Below are positions 6,988 to 15,052 of a stretch of DNA of 32,292 bases, one piece after another. The notes beneath the pieces are model-generated. The model did not search any database. It worked only from the letters and a program-made list of their open reading frames with translations, and was not told the DNA's origin. The stretch is from the NCBI GenBank assembly GCA_900541665.1, contig UQKV01000023.1:1-32292 (forward strand), in the 5' to 3' direction. The stretch is from an uncultured Collinsella sp. GTDB lineage: Bacteria > Actinomycetota > Coriobacteriia > Coriobacteriales > Coriobacteriaceae. How positions within the stretch are numbered: position 1 is the first letter of the stretch; every line of letters begins with the position of its first letter. Both the position numbers and the translations under genes were made by a program.

Positions 6988-8172
6988 GTGGGCAAGGCTA
7001 AGGCTAAGGCGAAGAAAAAGACGACGGGGGCGCGGGCTAAGCGCGATCGTCGTCGGAAGCTCGCGACCGAAGCCCCCGCGTCTGCCGAGGAACTGCTGGC
7101 AAGCGTGCCGGGGCTCGACGCGCTGCAGGATGTTCCGGCGTTCGACGACCTGCCTATCGATGGGGCTCAGCAGGCTGCCTTCGATGATTTTTGTGCCCAG
7201 GCCGAGGAGCCCGAGCAGATGCAACTTGGTGCCGTGGTGCGCCTGGATCGCGGGTTTCCGCTGGTGGCGACTGCCGACGACACCTTTCGTGCCGAGCATG
7301 CCGTGGGGTTTGCCAAGTCGCGTGGCGAGGATGAGGTTCTGCTGCCCGCCGTGGGCGACCGCGTGGCGGTGCGCCGTGCGCCCGGGCATGACATGGGCGT
7401 GATCGAGTGCGTGCTGCCACGCCGCACGAGTTTTGAGCGTTGGCGCGGTCGCGCTCGCGGCGAGCGTCAGGTACTTTGCTCCAACGTGGATAGCGTGCTG
7501 ATCGTGCAGGCGCTCGGCGCCGGCGAGGTGCTGCTCGACCGCGTGGCGCGCTCGCTGGTGTTGGCGCTCGACTGCGATGCCGAGCCGGTGGTGGTACTCA
7601 CCAAGGCCGACCGCTGCGACGCCAATGAGCTCGAGCGCGATCTGGACCGCGTACACCGCCTGGTGGGTCCGGACGTGCGCGTGATCGTGACGTCCTCTGC
7701 CGAGGGTCGTGGCCTGGACGAGGTACGCGCCTGCGTGCCCGCCGGGAGCTGCGCCATGATCCTGGGCGAGTCGGGTGCCGGCAAATCGACGCTGCTCAAC
7801 GCGCTGCTGGGTCACGATACATTGGCGACCGGCGGCGTGCGTGAGCGCGATGATCAGGGTCGTCACACCACGGTCGCGCGCGTGATGGTGGTACTGCCGG
7901 GCGAAGCCGGCGTGATCGCCGATGCCCCGGGTCTGCGGAGCCTGCCGCTTGTGGGCCACGAGCGGGGGTTGGCCCGCGCGTTTCCCGAGATCGTCGAGGC
8001 GTCGCGCGCGTGCCGGTTTGGCGATTGCACACACACCCATGAGCCGGGTTGTGCCGTTCGCGAGGCCGAGGACGCGGGACAGATTGACAGCCTGCGTCTG
8101 GAGACGTTCCAAAACTTGGCGTCATCCATGCGCGTGAGTGCTCAGATGCTCGATCCCGATGTTCATCTGTAA
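6988..8172 (+). CDS. rsgA: ribosome small subunit-dependent GTPase A
   Basis: RsgA is a circularly permuted GTPase that helps mature the 30S subunit. The 394-residue product has a Lys/Arg-rich N-terminus, an OB-fold region, then the GTPase motifs in the permuted order G4 (T-K-A-D, 205-208), G1 (G-E-S-G-A-G-K-S, 260-267) and G3 (D-A-P-G). A zinc site follows with the family spacing C342-x4-C347-x-H349-x5-C355. The catalytic and zinc residues are intact. It is longer than the common 290-350 residues because of the basic extension, which may contact rRNA. I chose GTG 6988, which has GGGAGG 5 bases upstream; the frame stays open to 6904, but that longer start would run through the terminator hairpin. 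Confidence 0.93.
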   Translation: MGKAKAKAKKKTTGARAKRDRRRKLATEAPASAEELLASVPGLDALQDVPAFDDLPIDGAQQAAFDDFCAQAEEPEQMQLGAVVRLDRGFPLVATADDTFRAEHAVGFAKSRGEDEVLLPAVGDRVAVRRAPGHDMGVIECVLPRRTSFERWRGRARGERQVLCSNVDSVLIVQALGAGEVLLDRVARSLVLALDCDAEPVVVLTKADRCDANELERDLDRVHRLVGPDVRVIVTSSAEGRGLDEVRACVPAGSCAMILGESGAGKSTLLNALLGHDTLATGGVRERDDQGRHTTVARVMVVLPGEAGVIADAPGLRSLPLVGHERGLARAFPEIVEASRACRFGDCTHTHEPGCAVREAEDAGQIDSLRLETFQNLASSMRVSAQMLDPDVHL

Positions 8173-8190
8173 TTGAATGTGGCTATGACA

Positions 8191-8224
8191 GCCGTCTCCC
8201 AACGGTACGGGAGGCGGCTTTTTT
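8191..8224 (+). terminator. rho-independent terminator of rsgA
   Basis: GCCGTCTCCC pairs with GGGAGGCGGC (one wobble) around an 8-base loop, followed by TTTTTT. It lies 18 bases after the rsgA stop codon. Confidence 0.92.
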
Positions 8225-8340
8225 ATTGCCGATGCGTCCTTAAATGTGCGTTTTGCCGACGTGCTGACCAAAACCTTGCCACGAGCTTGACGGGTCGGTC
8301 AGCTTTTGGTCGGCAATTGGTTTGACACTCAAAACCAAGA
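8225..8340. other. inverted-repeat-rich stretch upstream of the Tad pilus operon
   Basis: ATTGCCGA (8225-8232) is complementary to TCGGCAAT (8310-8317). Inside, GCTGACC (8263-8269) can pair with GGTCAGC (8297-8303), while the overlapping GACCAAAA (8266-8273) can pair with TTTTGGTC (8304-8311), so the two pairings exclude each other. A further hairpin TTGGTTTGA/TCAAAACCAA (with one bulged A) covers a TTGACA-like -35. No matching -10 at 17 bases is seen. Operators for control of the pilus operon are possible. Confidence 0.3.
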
Positions 8341-8424
8341 TTGCGATCGCGTCGTTTTGCCGCTTGCTCGCTCGGACAATGGTGGTACGGGCATCCGCCC
8401 GGTGCTACCTTGAGAGGAGCGGCC

Positions 8425-9084
8425 GTGAACAAGAGCAAGCGCATTGCCATCAGTCTGATCGCGGGCGTGCTCGCCGCGCTGCTCTGTATGGTTTACGCGT
8501 CATCGATTCGCTCGCAGGCAGAGCAGGCCCAGGCCGAGACGCTGGCCAAGTATGGCGGCGATCGCGTCGAGGTGTGCGTCGCGGCGCGTGATATCGATGC
8601 GGGCGAGACCCTCGACGAGACCAATGTCATAACCCAGGAATGGCTGGCGAGTCTGCTGCCGCGCGATGCGGCGACCGAGCTGCGCCAGGTGCGCGGCGAC
8701 GTGACGACCTCGCGCATCCCTAAAAATGCCGTGATTTGCGATGTCTACACCAAGGCCGAAAGCCACAAGCTCGAGGTGCCCAAAGGCAAGGTTGCCGTTT
8801 CGGTGGCGGTCGATGCCGAGCACTCGGTCGGCGGCGCCACGGGCGTGGGCAGCTATGTGGACGTGTACGTGCAAAAAGATGGCGTGACCGATCGGCTGTG
8901 TGGCGCGCGCGTGATCGATACCAGCGAAGTGGCCGGCACCACGCGCGAAGGCAAGATCGAATGGGTGACTCTGGCGGCCGACCCCGAAGACGTTAAGGAA
9001 TTGCTGGGGGCCTCGGGTAAGGGGACGGTCAGTTTGACGATCCCCGCCACGGTGCGCGGCAAAAAGAGCGGAGGCGACGAGTGA
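8425..9084 (+). CDS. cpaB: Flp pilus assembly protein CpaB/RcpC
   Basis: The product has 219 residues. It starts with a basic segment and one membrane helix (about residues 7-24), followed by a SAF-like domain with V-C-V-A-A-R-D-I-D-A-G-E-T-L, a hallmark of CpaB/RcpC proteins. These are membrane-anchored periplasmic or cell-wall-side parts of Tad pilus machines. In Gram-negative bacteria they work with the secretin; here no secretin is present, so it may guide the pilus through the peptidoglycan. The GTG at 8425 has AGGAG 5 bases upstream. It is the first gene of a long operon and its stop overlaps the next start. Confidence 0.85.
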   Translation: MNKSKRIAISLIAGVLAALLCMVYASSIRSQAEQAQAETLAKYGGDRVEVCVAARDIDAGETLDETNVITQEWLASLLPRDAATELRQVRGDVTTSRIPKNAVICDVYTKAESHKLEVPKGKVAVSVAVDAEHSVGGATGVGSYVDVYVQKDGVTDRLCGARVIDTSEVAGTTREGKIEWVTLAADPEDVKELLGASGKGTVSLTIPATVRGKKSGGDE

Positions 9085-10727
9085 TGAAGGCGATCTGGCT
9101 TGCATGCTGCGCGTGCGGTGATTACGGATTGCTGCAGCGGGAAGTCGAGGGCCGCGATGCGGGCGCGCAGGTGCTTCGCGTGGGCGACCTGGATGGGCTG
9201 GTGTCCATGGCGCGGGCGTTTCCGTCGCGCCGCGGGGCGGCGATTATCGCGGCAGCCCTGTTCGATGCCGAAGACGTGCGAAAGACCGTTGCGCGTCTGA
9301 CGGCCGAGGGCCGCGTGAGTCGCGTGGTCGTACTGATAGAGACGCTCGATCCTTCGGATATCGAGAGGCTGTTTCGCGCGGGGGCGACCGAGGTTATCGC
9401 TGCGCGCAGCATATGCGGCAACGGGCGCGCGGGCGAGGGAACGGTTGATTACGACCGGTGTCTGACGATTGAGCCCGATGCTTTTGTTGATAGGGAACCC
9501 GGGGCGCCTCGCGCTACAAGAGGCCCGCGTGTTGATGATTGTGGAAAAGCGGAAGCCGAGCATGGTCGGTGTCCCCGGGACCCCCTTGCATACGATGAAG
9601 TCGGAGAGCCGGTGCCGTATGGCGAGGATCTTTTAGCTGTAGATATGGGATACGTGCATGGCGTAAGCCTGGTCGATGAACTCGACGAGGTGGAGGGGCT
9701 TGCCGGGAGCGACAGCGTGCGTGTCGATGCGACCGTGAAGTCTCCAGACTCGGTCCCGCAGACCGAGCAACCTGCCATGCCGGCTTGGGCGCAGCATATG
9801 AGCGCTGCCGGGGAGACGGGGGCGTTGCCGTCCGTGCCCGCGTCGCCTGCCCCCGCGTCGCCAGCGGATGCCGCCGCTCCGTCGCATCGAGCCCCGGTTG
9901 TCTGCGTCGTCTCGGGTTCGGGCGGTTGCGGCAAGTCGACAATCGTCGCCGCCATGGCGCACGCGGCGTCGCTGCTGGGCCTGCGTGCTGCCGTGCTCGA
10001 TTTGGACCTGATGTTTGGAAACCTCTACGACCTGTTGGGTGCCGATGCCCCGCATGACATGGCGACGCTTATCGAGCCATCGGCTGCGGGCGCACTTGCC
10101 GAATCGGACATCGTGGCCGCCTCGATGCGTGTGGCTCCGGGCGTCACGCTTTGGGGCCCGGTCGCCGCGCCCGAACAGGCCGAGCTCATGGCGCGCCCGG
10201 TGGAGCTGCTGCTCGACGTCTTGCGTCGCGAATCCGACGTGGTTCTTGTCGACACCTCGGTCTTTTGGGGCGACGCCGTGGCGGCCGCAGTGGCGGCAAG
10301 CGACCGCTGCCTGGTCGTGGGCGATCCATCGGTGTCGTCTGCGACGTCCGCGGCACGCGTCATCGAGCTGGCGAGCCGTGTGGGCGTGCCGCGTACGCGC
10401 ATGAGCGCCGTGTTCAACCGGTTTGGCGCGCGCGGCGCCGACGAGGATGTCACCATGCGCTTTGAGATTACCTGTGCGTTGAGTTCCAAGATCCGCATCG
10501 CCGACGGCGGGCAGGACTTGGCGGCGCTCATGGCATTCGGCCGTGCTGACGAAGCGGTGGGCCAGACCAGCGCTTTTGCGACCAGCGTGCGCGAGGCCAC
10601 GCGCGAGATGCTCGTGGAACTGGGGTGCGCCGTCGGCCCTTGGAGCGATATGGTCGCCGACCGTGCAACGCGTACCGAGCGCCCGCGTATCCGCCTTCCC
10701 TGGTCGCGCGAGGGTGATCAGCGATGA
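9084..10727 (+). CDS. tadZ: TadZ/CpaE-like pilus assembly ATPase
   Basis: The 547-residue product has an N-terminal region resembling the degenerate receiver-like domain of TadZ, a long acidic and Ala/Pro-rich linker (roughly 115-265), and a C-terminal ParA/MinD-type ATPase. The latter has a P-loop G-S-G-G-C-G-K-S-T (278-286) and a Walker A' segment A-V-L-D-L-D-L-M-F-G-N. TadZ proteins place the Tad machine at its site in the cell, usually the pole. The signature Lys of the deviant Walker motif (KGGxGKT) is replaced by Ser or Gly here. ATG 9084 overlaps the cpaB TGA; GTG 9081 is equally near the GGAGG and cannot be excluded. Its end overlaps tadA by the ATGA arrangement, which implies translational coupling. 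Confidence 0.85.
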   Translation: MKAIWLACCACGDYGLLQREVEGRDAGAQVLRVGDLDGLVSMARAFPSRRGAAIIAAALFDAEDVRKTVARLTAEGRVSRVVVLIETLDPSDIERLFRAGATEVIAARSICGNGRAGEGTVDYDRCLTIEPDAFVDREPGAPRATRGPRVDDCGKAEAEHGRCPRDPLAYDEVGEPVPYGEDLLAVDMGYVHGVSLVDELDEVEGLAGSDSVRVDATVKSPDSVPQTEQPAMPAWAQHMSAAGETGALPSVPASPAPASPADAAAPSHRAPVVCVVSGSGGCGKSTIVAAMAHAASLLGLRAAVLDLDLMFGNLYDLLGADAPHDMATLIEPSAAGALAESDIVAASMRVAPGVTLWGPVAAPEQAELMARPVELLLDVLRRESDVVLVDTSVFWGDAVAAAVAASDRCLVVGDPSVSSATSAARVIELASRVGVPRTRMSAVFNRFGARGADEDVTMRFEITCALSSKIRIADGGQDLAALMAFGRADEAVGQTSAFATSVREATREMLVELGCAVGPWSDMVADRATRTERPRIRLPWSREGDQR

Positions 10728-12052
10728 GCCTGCAAACAAGGATTAAGGCTGCCGGCGCTGCAGCGGCGGCAGCGCCTGTAGATGCGGGGCGTCGCCGCGC
10801 GGTGAAACGACGCACCAAGCGCGCCGTGATGGACCGCATGGGTTACGACGAAGTGGCGCGTATCAGCGCCTATATCGACCCGGCACTTGCCCGCTCGGAA
10901 TTGCGTCCCGCGGTGGAGGCGGCGCTCAATGTTGAGGAGCCGACCGATCTCGCGACGCCCGAGCGCGAGACTATCATTGACGAGATTTTGGATGACGTGG
11001 TGGGCCTGGGCCCGCTGCAGCCGCTCATCGAGGACGACACCGTCACCGAGATCATGGTCAACGGCTGCCGATCGGCTTTCTTTGAGCGCGGCGGCGTCTT
11101 ATATCCCATCGAGCATGCGTTTGAGGATGACGAGCAAATCCGCGTGCTCATCGACCGCATCATCTCGCCGCTGGGCAGGCGCATCGACGAGCGCAGCCCC
11201 ATTGTCAACGCTCGCCTCAAGACGGGCTATCGCGTCAACGCGGTGATTCCGCCTGTGGCGATCGATGGGCCGATCCTCACCATCCGCAAGTTCTCAGACC
11301 GCATCTGTTCGTTGGACGAGCTTGTGGGTCTGGGGTCGCTACCGCTTTGGTATGCACAGCTGCTTTCGTGTGCGGTATCGCTGCGCCAGGATTTGGCGGT
11401 TGCAGGTGGCACGGGGTCGGGCAAGACCACACTGCTCAACGCGCTATCGTGCGAGATATCCACCGGCGAGCGCATCGTGACGATCGAGGACTCCGCCGAG
11501 CTCAAGTTTGCGCATCACCCGCATGTGGTTCGCCTGGAGGCGCGCGAGGCTTCAATTGAGGGCGAGGGCGCGGTGACAATCCGCGACCTGGTGACCAACG
11601 CCCTGCGTATGCGTCCCGACCGTATTGTGGTGGGCGAGGTGCGCGGTGCGGAATGTTGCGACATGCTGCAGGCCATGAACACCGGGCACGATGGGTCGCT
11701 CACCACGCTTCATGCGGGCACCGAGCAGGAGACTGTGGTGCGTTTGACGCTGCTTGCGCGCTATGGCATCGATCTGCCGAGCGAGCTTATCGAGGAGCAG
11801 ATTGCCATGGCGCTCGACGGCATCGTGATGTCCGAGCGCCATGCGGACGGCAGCCGTTTCGTGTCCTCCTATTCGGGGGTGCGACGCGGCGCATCGGGTG
11901 GCGTGGAGCTTGAGCGCTACGTGACGTTCGATGCTGCCACGCACGTCTGGACGCTCGATCGCGAGCCTCCGTTTATCGCAGAGGGCCTGCGCTCGGGAAC
12001 GCTCACGCAAGAGGAGGTGGACGAGTGGAGATCGTTGTGCCCCTCGTCGTAG
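10724..12052 (+). CDS. tadA: Tad pilus secretion ATPase TadA/CpaF
   Basis: TadA is the hexameric cytoplasmic ATPase that powers assembly of Flp pili. The 442-residue product has an N-terminal helical domain with G-L-G-P-L-Q-P-L and I-M-V-N-G, typical of CpaF. It continues with Walker A G-G-T-G-S-G-K-T-T (228-236), an Asp box (T-I-E-D-S-A-E-L), Walker B (R-I-V-V-G-E-V-R-G) and the His box (T-G-H-D-G-S-L-T-T-L-H-A). All catalytic motifs are intact and the length is normal. It begins inside the last codon of tadZ (ATGA overlap). Confidence 0.96.
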   Translation: MSLQTRIKAAGAAAAAAPVDAGRRRAVKRRTKRAVMDRMGYDEVARISAYIDPALARSELRPAVEAALNVEEPTDLATPERETIIDEILDDVVGLGPLQPLIEDDTVTEIMVNGCRSAFFERGGVLYPIEHAFEDDEQIRVLIDRIISPLGRRIDERSPIVNARLKTGYRVNAVIPPVAIDGPILTIRKFSDRICSLDELVGLGSLPLWYAQLLSCAVSLRQDLAVAGGTGSGKTTLLNALSCEISTGERIVTIEDSAELKFAHHPHVVRLEAREASIEGEGAVTIRDLVTNALRMRPDRIVVGEVRGAECCDMLQAMNTGHDGSLTTLHAGTEQETVVRLTLLARYGIDLPSELIEEQIAMALDGIVMSERHADGSRFVSSYSGVRRGASGGVELERYVTFDAATHVWTLDREPPFIAEGLRSGTLTQEEVDEWRSLCPSS

Positions 12053-12951
12053 GGGGTTTGACAGGGCTTTCTGCCGCGGTAGCGTGTGGGGCGGAGCCTC
12101 GTGCGCCGCGCGTGCCGCCGGCGGAGCTGGCGCGTCAGGCGCTCGAGACGGTGGCAGAGAGGCTGCCGCGTGAGCTGGTGGAAAACGATCTGCTGAAAAA
12201 GATCGCCCGTTCGTGGACATCGCTGGCTCCGGCGCATCGCCTTGGCCTCGTGATCGAAGATGCTTCGGGGCGTTTGGCGTTTCTGCTGCTATCGAGCGGT
12301 GTCTGCTGCGTTTTACTAACGATGGTGTCGTTATCGCCCCTCGGATTTGCCTTGGGACTTGTTGCTCCGATTGCCGTTGGCGCCGCTCGGGATGGCTTTG
12401 AGAGCCGGCGCGAGCAACACGATGCAGAAGAGGCCATGCCTGAGGCGTTTACCGCACTTTCCATGTCGCTTGCCTCGGGACATTCGCTGGCCCAGGGCAT
12501 GCGCTTTGTGGGCGCTCATGCGCAAGAGCCGGTGCATACCGAGTTTTTGCGGGTGGCGGCGGCGATCGAATGCGGCATCTCGGCGACCGACGCGCTCGAT
12601 GACTTGCTTGTGCGCATCGATGCCCCCGGCCTTTCGCTTGTGACCTTGGCGCTTAAGGTGTCTCAGCGCACTGGCGCTCCGCTTGCCGACTTACTGTCCG
12701 AGGCGTCGAGCATGGTGGGGGAGCGCATTGAGCTCAAGCGCCGCCTGGATGTTAAGACGTCGCAGGCTCGCATGTCTGCGCATATGGTCGCGGCGATGCC
12801 GGCGGGCATGTGCGCGGTGTTGGCGCTGCTTTCGGCAGATTTTCGTCGCGGTCTTGCGACGCCTGCCGGCGCGGGCGCTGTGGTGCTGGGTCTTGCCCTC
12901 AACGCCGTTGCCCTGGTGGTTATCCGGCGCATTATGCGGGTGGAGCTATGA
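12025..12951 (+). CDS. tadB: Tad pilus inner-membrane platform protein TadB
   Basis: The 308-residue product has N-terminal hydrophobic segments, a type II secretion F domain (with A-L-S-M-S-L-A-S-G-H-S-L-A-Q-G and later V-S-Q-R-T-G-A-P-L-A-D-L) and two C-terminal membrane helices. TadB and TadC form the membrane platform on which the ATPase works. The GTG start at 12025 lies inside tadA (28-base overlap) and is preceded by AGGAGG. Its end overlaps tadC by ATGA. Confidence 0.88.
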   Translation: MEIVVPLVVGGLTGLSAAVACGAEPRAPRVPPAELARQALETVAERLPRELVENDLLKKIARSWTSLAPAHRLGLVIEDASGRLAFLLLSSGVCCVLLTMVSLSPLGFALGLVAPIAVGAARDGFESRREQHDAEEAMPEAFTALSMSLASGHSLAQGMRFVGAHAQEPVHTEFLRVAAAIECGISATDALDDLLVRIDAPGLSLVTLALKVSQRTGAPLADLLSEASSMVGERIELKRRLDVKTSQARMSAHMVAAMPAGMCAVLALLSADFRRGLATPAGAGAVVLGLALNAVALVVIRRIMRVEL

Positions 12952-13589
12952 GCGCCCCGGTTGCAGTTGCGGCTTGCCTGTGCGCCCTGAGTGTATTTGT
13001 CGCGACGGGTTTGGATCGGGCGGATGCGCGCAAGATCGCAGGGGCCTGCAAGCGCGAGGCGGTGCTGGTCGCTACCGCGGGTCGCTCGGTGGTCGATGCC
13101 CTGACCGCGCGAGTGAAGGGCGCGGTTGGAGCGGGCGGCCCGGCGCGAGTTTCGCTCGGCGAAGTGTCCGAGATGATCGATGTTGTGCGCTTGGGTCTTT
13201 CGGCCGGTCTTTCGTTTGATGCGGCGCTTGAGATTTTCTGCGCCAACCGCCGGTCAGTGCTGGCTCTTCGCCTTGAGCGGGCCTGCATGGCGTGGCAGGT
13301 GGGCGTGGGCACGCGTGAGGACGAGTTGTTGGCCGCCGCGCGCGACCTGGACGTGCGAGCGCTCGAGACCTTTGCCATCACGGTGGGGCAGGCGCTCGCC
13401 CTGGGTGCCCCACTTGCCGAGACGCTGGCCGCTCAAAGTCGCGAGATCCGTGCGGCTCATCGCGCTGCGGTCGAGCGCGAGATCGAGCGTGCGCCCGTCA
13501 AGCTGCTGATTCCCACCGGCACGCTCATCTTGCCGGCGTTGCTTCTGTCCATATTGGGCCCGCTGCTGGGAGCAGGCGGGATGATGTAG
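12948..13589 (+). CDS. tadC: Tad pilus inner-membrane platform protein TadC
   Basis: The 213-residue product has an N-terminal membrane helix, a central region L-G-L-S-A-G-L-S-F-D-A-A-L and a T-V-G-Q-A-L-A-L-G-A-P-L-A-E-T-L segment typical of type II secretion F domains, and a hydrophobic C-terminus rich in Leu/Pro/Gly. It is shorter than many TadC proteins (about 280-320). The position directly after TadB, with an ATGA overlap, supports the role. I see no frameshift. Confidence 0.82.
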   Translation: MSAPVAVAACLCALSVFVATGLDRADARKIAGACKREAVLVATAGRSVVDALTARVKGAVGAGGPARVSLGEVSEMIDVVRLGLSAGLSFDAALEIFCANRRSVLALRLERACMAWQVGVGTREDELLAAARDLDVRALETFAITVGQALALGAPLAETLAAQSREIRAAHRAAVEREIERAPVKLLIPTGTLILPALLLSILGPLLGAGGMM

Positions 13590-13599
13590 GGAGGAATAC

Positions 13600-13833
13600 A
13601 TGAACACGATGACTGACGCTGCTGGCAAGGTCCAGGGCTGGGCGTTTTGCCGGGCGGCACATGTTCGTCAACGCGCCAAGGAGCTACTGCAGGAGGAGAG
13701 TGCACAGGGTACCACCGAGTATGCCATCTTGGTCGGCGTGCTCGTGGTGATCGCGATTATCGCCATCGTCGCATTTAAGGGCAAGGTTAAAGAGCTATGG
13801 GATGCGATCAGCGAGGGCATCAACAGCCTGTAG
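13600..13833 (+). CDS. flp: Flp-family pilin
   Basis: The 77-residue product has a basic leader of about 34 residues, then E-S-A-Q-G-T-T-E-Y-A-I-L-V-G-V-L-V-V-I and a hydrophobic helix. Flp pilins are cut by a prepilin peptidase before four residues that precede Glu-Tyr. Here cutting after the Ala of S-A-Q-G-T-T-E-Y places Glu at +5 and Tyr at +6, so Ala replaces the usual Gly. The short tail after the helix is typical of Flp pilins. An AGGGAGGAATAC Shine-Dalgarno region precedes the ATG. This is the likely major pilus subunit. Confidence 0.88.
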   Translation: MNTMTDAAGKVQGWAFCRAAHVRQRAKELLQEESAQGTTEYAILVGVLVVIAIIAIVAFKGKVKELWDAISEGINSL

Positions 13834-14360
13834 AGGGCGAGCGCCCCATCGGGGTGCTGCTGGTGTTTGCTTGCCTGACCGTGGCGATAGCGGCGGTGCT
13901 TTGGGGGCTTAACGCCGCGCGGCAGCAGCGTCCTGGGGCCGCCTTCGATTCGGGCTCAGATTCGGCGGTGGCGTCTCAAAAAGATGAGATGCGAGATGCG
14001 GACGATTCGGATGTCGCTGTCACGGCGCAAACCTTTCTGCGGACGCTCGACAAGCGGTCTGGCGCTGCGACGGATTTGCCTGAGGACAACGCGATTGCGG
14101 TCCGGCTTGCATGGTCCGAGGACCGACCGATGACCGAGGCAGCGGCGGATATGTTACGCGCCTACCGCGAGGTGCCAACGTCCCAGCTCGCCCTGAGCGG
14201 CTATCTCGATATTAAGGGCAACGTATGGGGCGCCATCGTGCGCGATGGGCGCGGCTGGGTCGATATGGTGACGGTTGCCGCGGATACCGGCGATGCTTCG
14301 TGTCGTCTGCGCGCGGTGCGCCTGGTCCCGCAAACAATAAGCTCAAAGGAGGGATCGTGA
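13797..14360 (+). CDS. membrane-anchored hypothetical protein of the Tad locus
   Basis: I do not recognise the family. The frame encodes up to 187 residues: a single N-terminal hydrophobic helix (G-V-L-L-V-F-A-C-L-T-V-A-I-A-A-V-L), then an acidic soluble region of about 140 residues with no cysteines except one near the C-terminus. It would face the outside of the membrane. The start is uncertain. ATG 13797 overlaps the flp gene by 37 bases and has a weak Shine-Dalgarno; GTG 13854 or 13863 would put the helix at the very N-terminus. Sitting between two pilin genes in the same operon, it probably assists pilus assembly or is a minor component. That is inferred from context only. Confidence 0.6.
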   Translation: MGCDQRGHQQPVEGERPIGVLLVFACLTVAIAAVLWGLNAARQQRPGAAFDSGSDSAVASQKDEMRDADDSDVAVTAQTFLRTLDKRSGAATDLPEDNAIAVRLAWSEDRPMTEAAADMLRAYREVPTSQLALSGYLDIKGNVWGAIVRDGRGWVDMVTVAADTGDASCRLRAVRLVPQTISSKEGS

Positions 14361-14361
14361 A

Positions 14362-14580
14362 ATGCATGGCGTTCTGCGTGAAGAGGTTGCCCAAGCGACT
14401 GTGGAATACGCCATCGTCACGGTGGCGCTGCTATCGATCGTGCTGGCGATTGCGGGACTTTGGCGTGCTGGCACCGATGGACGCTTGGCGGCGCTGGTTG
14501 AGCGGGCGGCATCCCATGGCGTTGCCTCGACGTCGGTTATCGACGCCGCTGCGGGCGCTAAGGACATCGCGTTGTATTGA
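14362..14580 (+). CDS. second small Flp-like pilin
   Basis: The 72-residue product has a short leader, then V-A-Q-A-T-V-E-Y-A-I-V and a hydrophobic helix (V-A-L-L-S-I-V-L-A-I-A-G-L), and an Ala-rich tail. Cutting after the Ala would give Glu +5 and Tyr +6, as in the first Flp pilin. AGGAGGG lies 8 bases before the ATG. It may be a minor pilin or an alternative subunit. Its 3' end overlaps the next gene in another frame. Confidence 0.75.
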   Translation: MHGVLREEVAQATVEYAIVTVALLSIVLAIAGLWRAGTDGRLAALVERAASHGVASTSVIDAAAGAKDIALY

Positions 14581-15052
14581 TATCGCGCGCGAGGACCGGG
14601 CGCAGTCTACGGTCGAGGCCGCTTTTTTGCTGCCGACGTTTCTGACGCTCATCCTTCTCGCACTGCAACCGGTGTGCCTGCTTTATACGCGCGCGGTCAT
14701 GGAGTCTGCCGCCGCCGAGACCGCGCGGCTCATGACCACGACGACGGCGGAGGACGACGATCTTAAGGAGTTCGCCCGCCGCCGGCTTGCCGCAGTGCCC
14801 AACGTTTCGATCTTTCATGCCGGCGGGCCGTTGTCGTGGGATATCGAGCTTGGCCGGGCCGGTGCGGGTGGCGTCTCGTCCGTGTCCGTTTCCGGCGAGG
14901 TCAAGCCGTTGCCTGTGATCGGTGCGTTTGCGCAGGCTATGGGTGGTACCGCCGAGGGCGGCTACGTTGAGCTCAAGGTCGATGTCTCGTATCAATCGCG
15001 TCCCGAATGGCTGGAGGGAGATTATGATTCGTGGATTGCTGCATGGGATTAA
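14516..15052 (+). CDS. TadE-like minor pilin
   Basis: The 178-residue product has an Arg-rich leader, then R-A-Q-S-T-V-E-A-A-F-L-L-P-T-F-L, a membrane helix, and an extracellular domain. The pattern (Q-x-T-V-E followed by a hydrophobic stretch containing Pro) is that of TadE-family pseudopilins. The start is a best guess: ATG 14516 lies inside the preceding gene, and there is no other ATG/GTG/TTG nearer the motif. If another start is used, only the leader changes. It overlaps the next gene by 29 bases. Confidence 0.72.
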   Translation: MALPRRRLSTPLRALRTSRCIDIAREDRAQSTVEAAFLLPTFLTLILLALQPVCLLYTRAVMESAAAETARLMTTTTAEDDDLKEFARRRLAAVPNVSIFHAGGPLSWDIELGRAGAGGVSSVSVSGEVKPLPVIGAFAQAMGGTAEGGYVELKVDVSYQSRPEWLEGDYDSWIAAWD

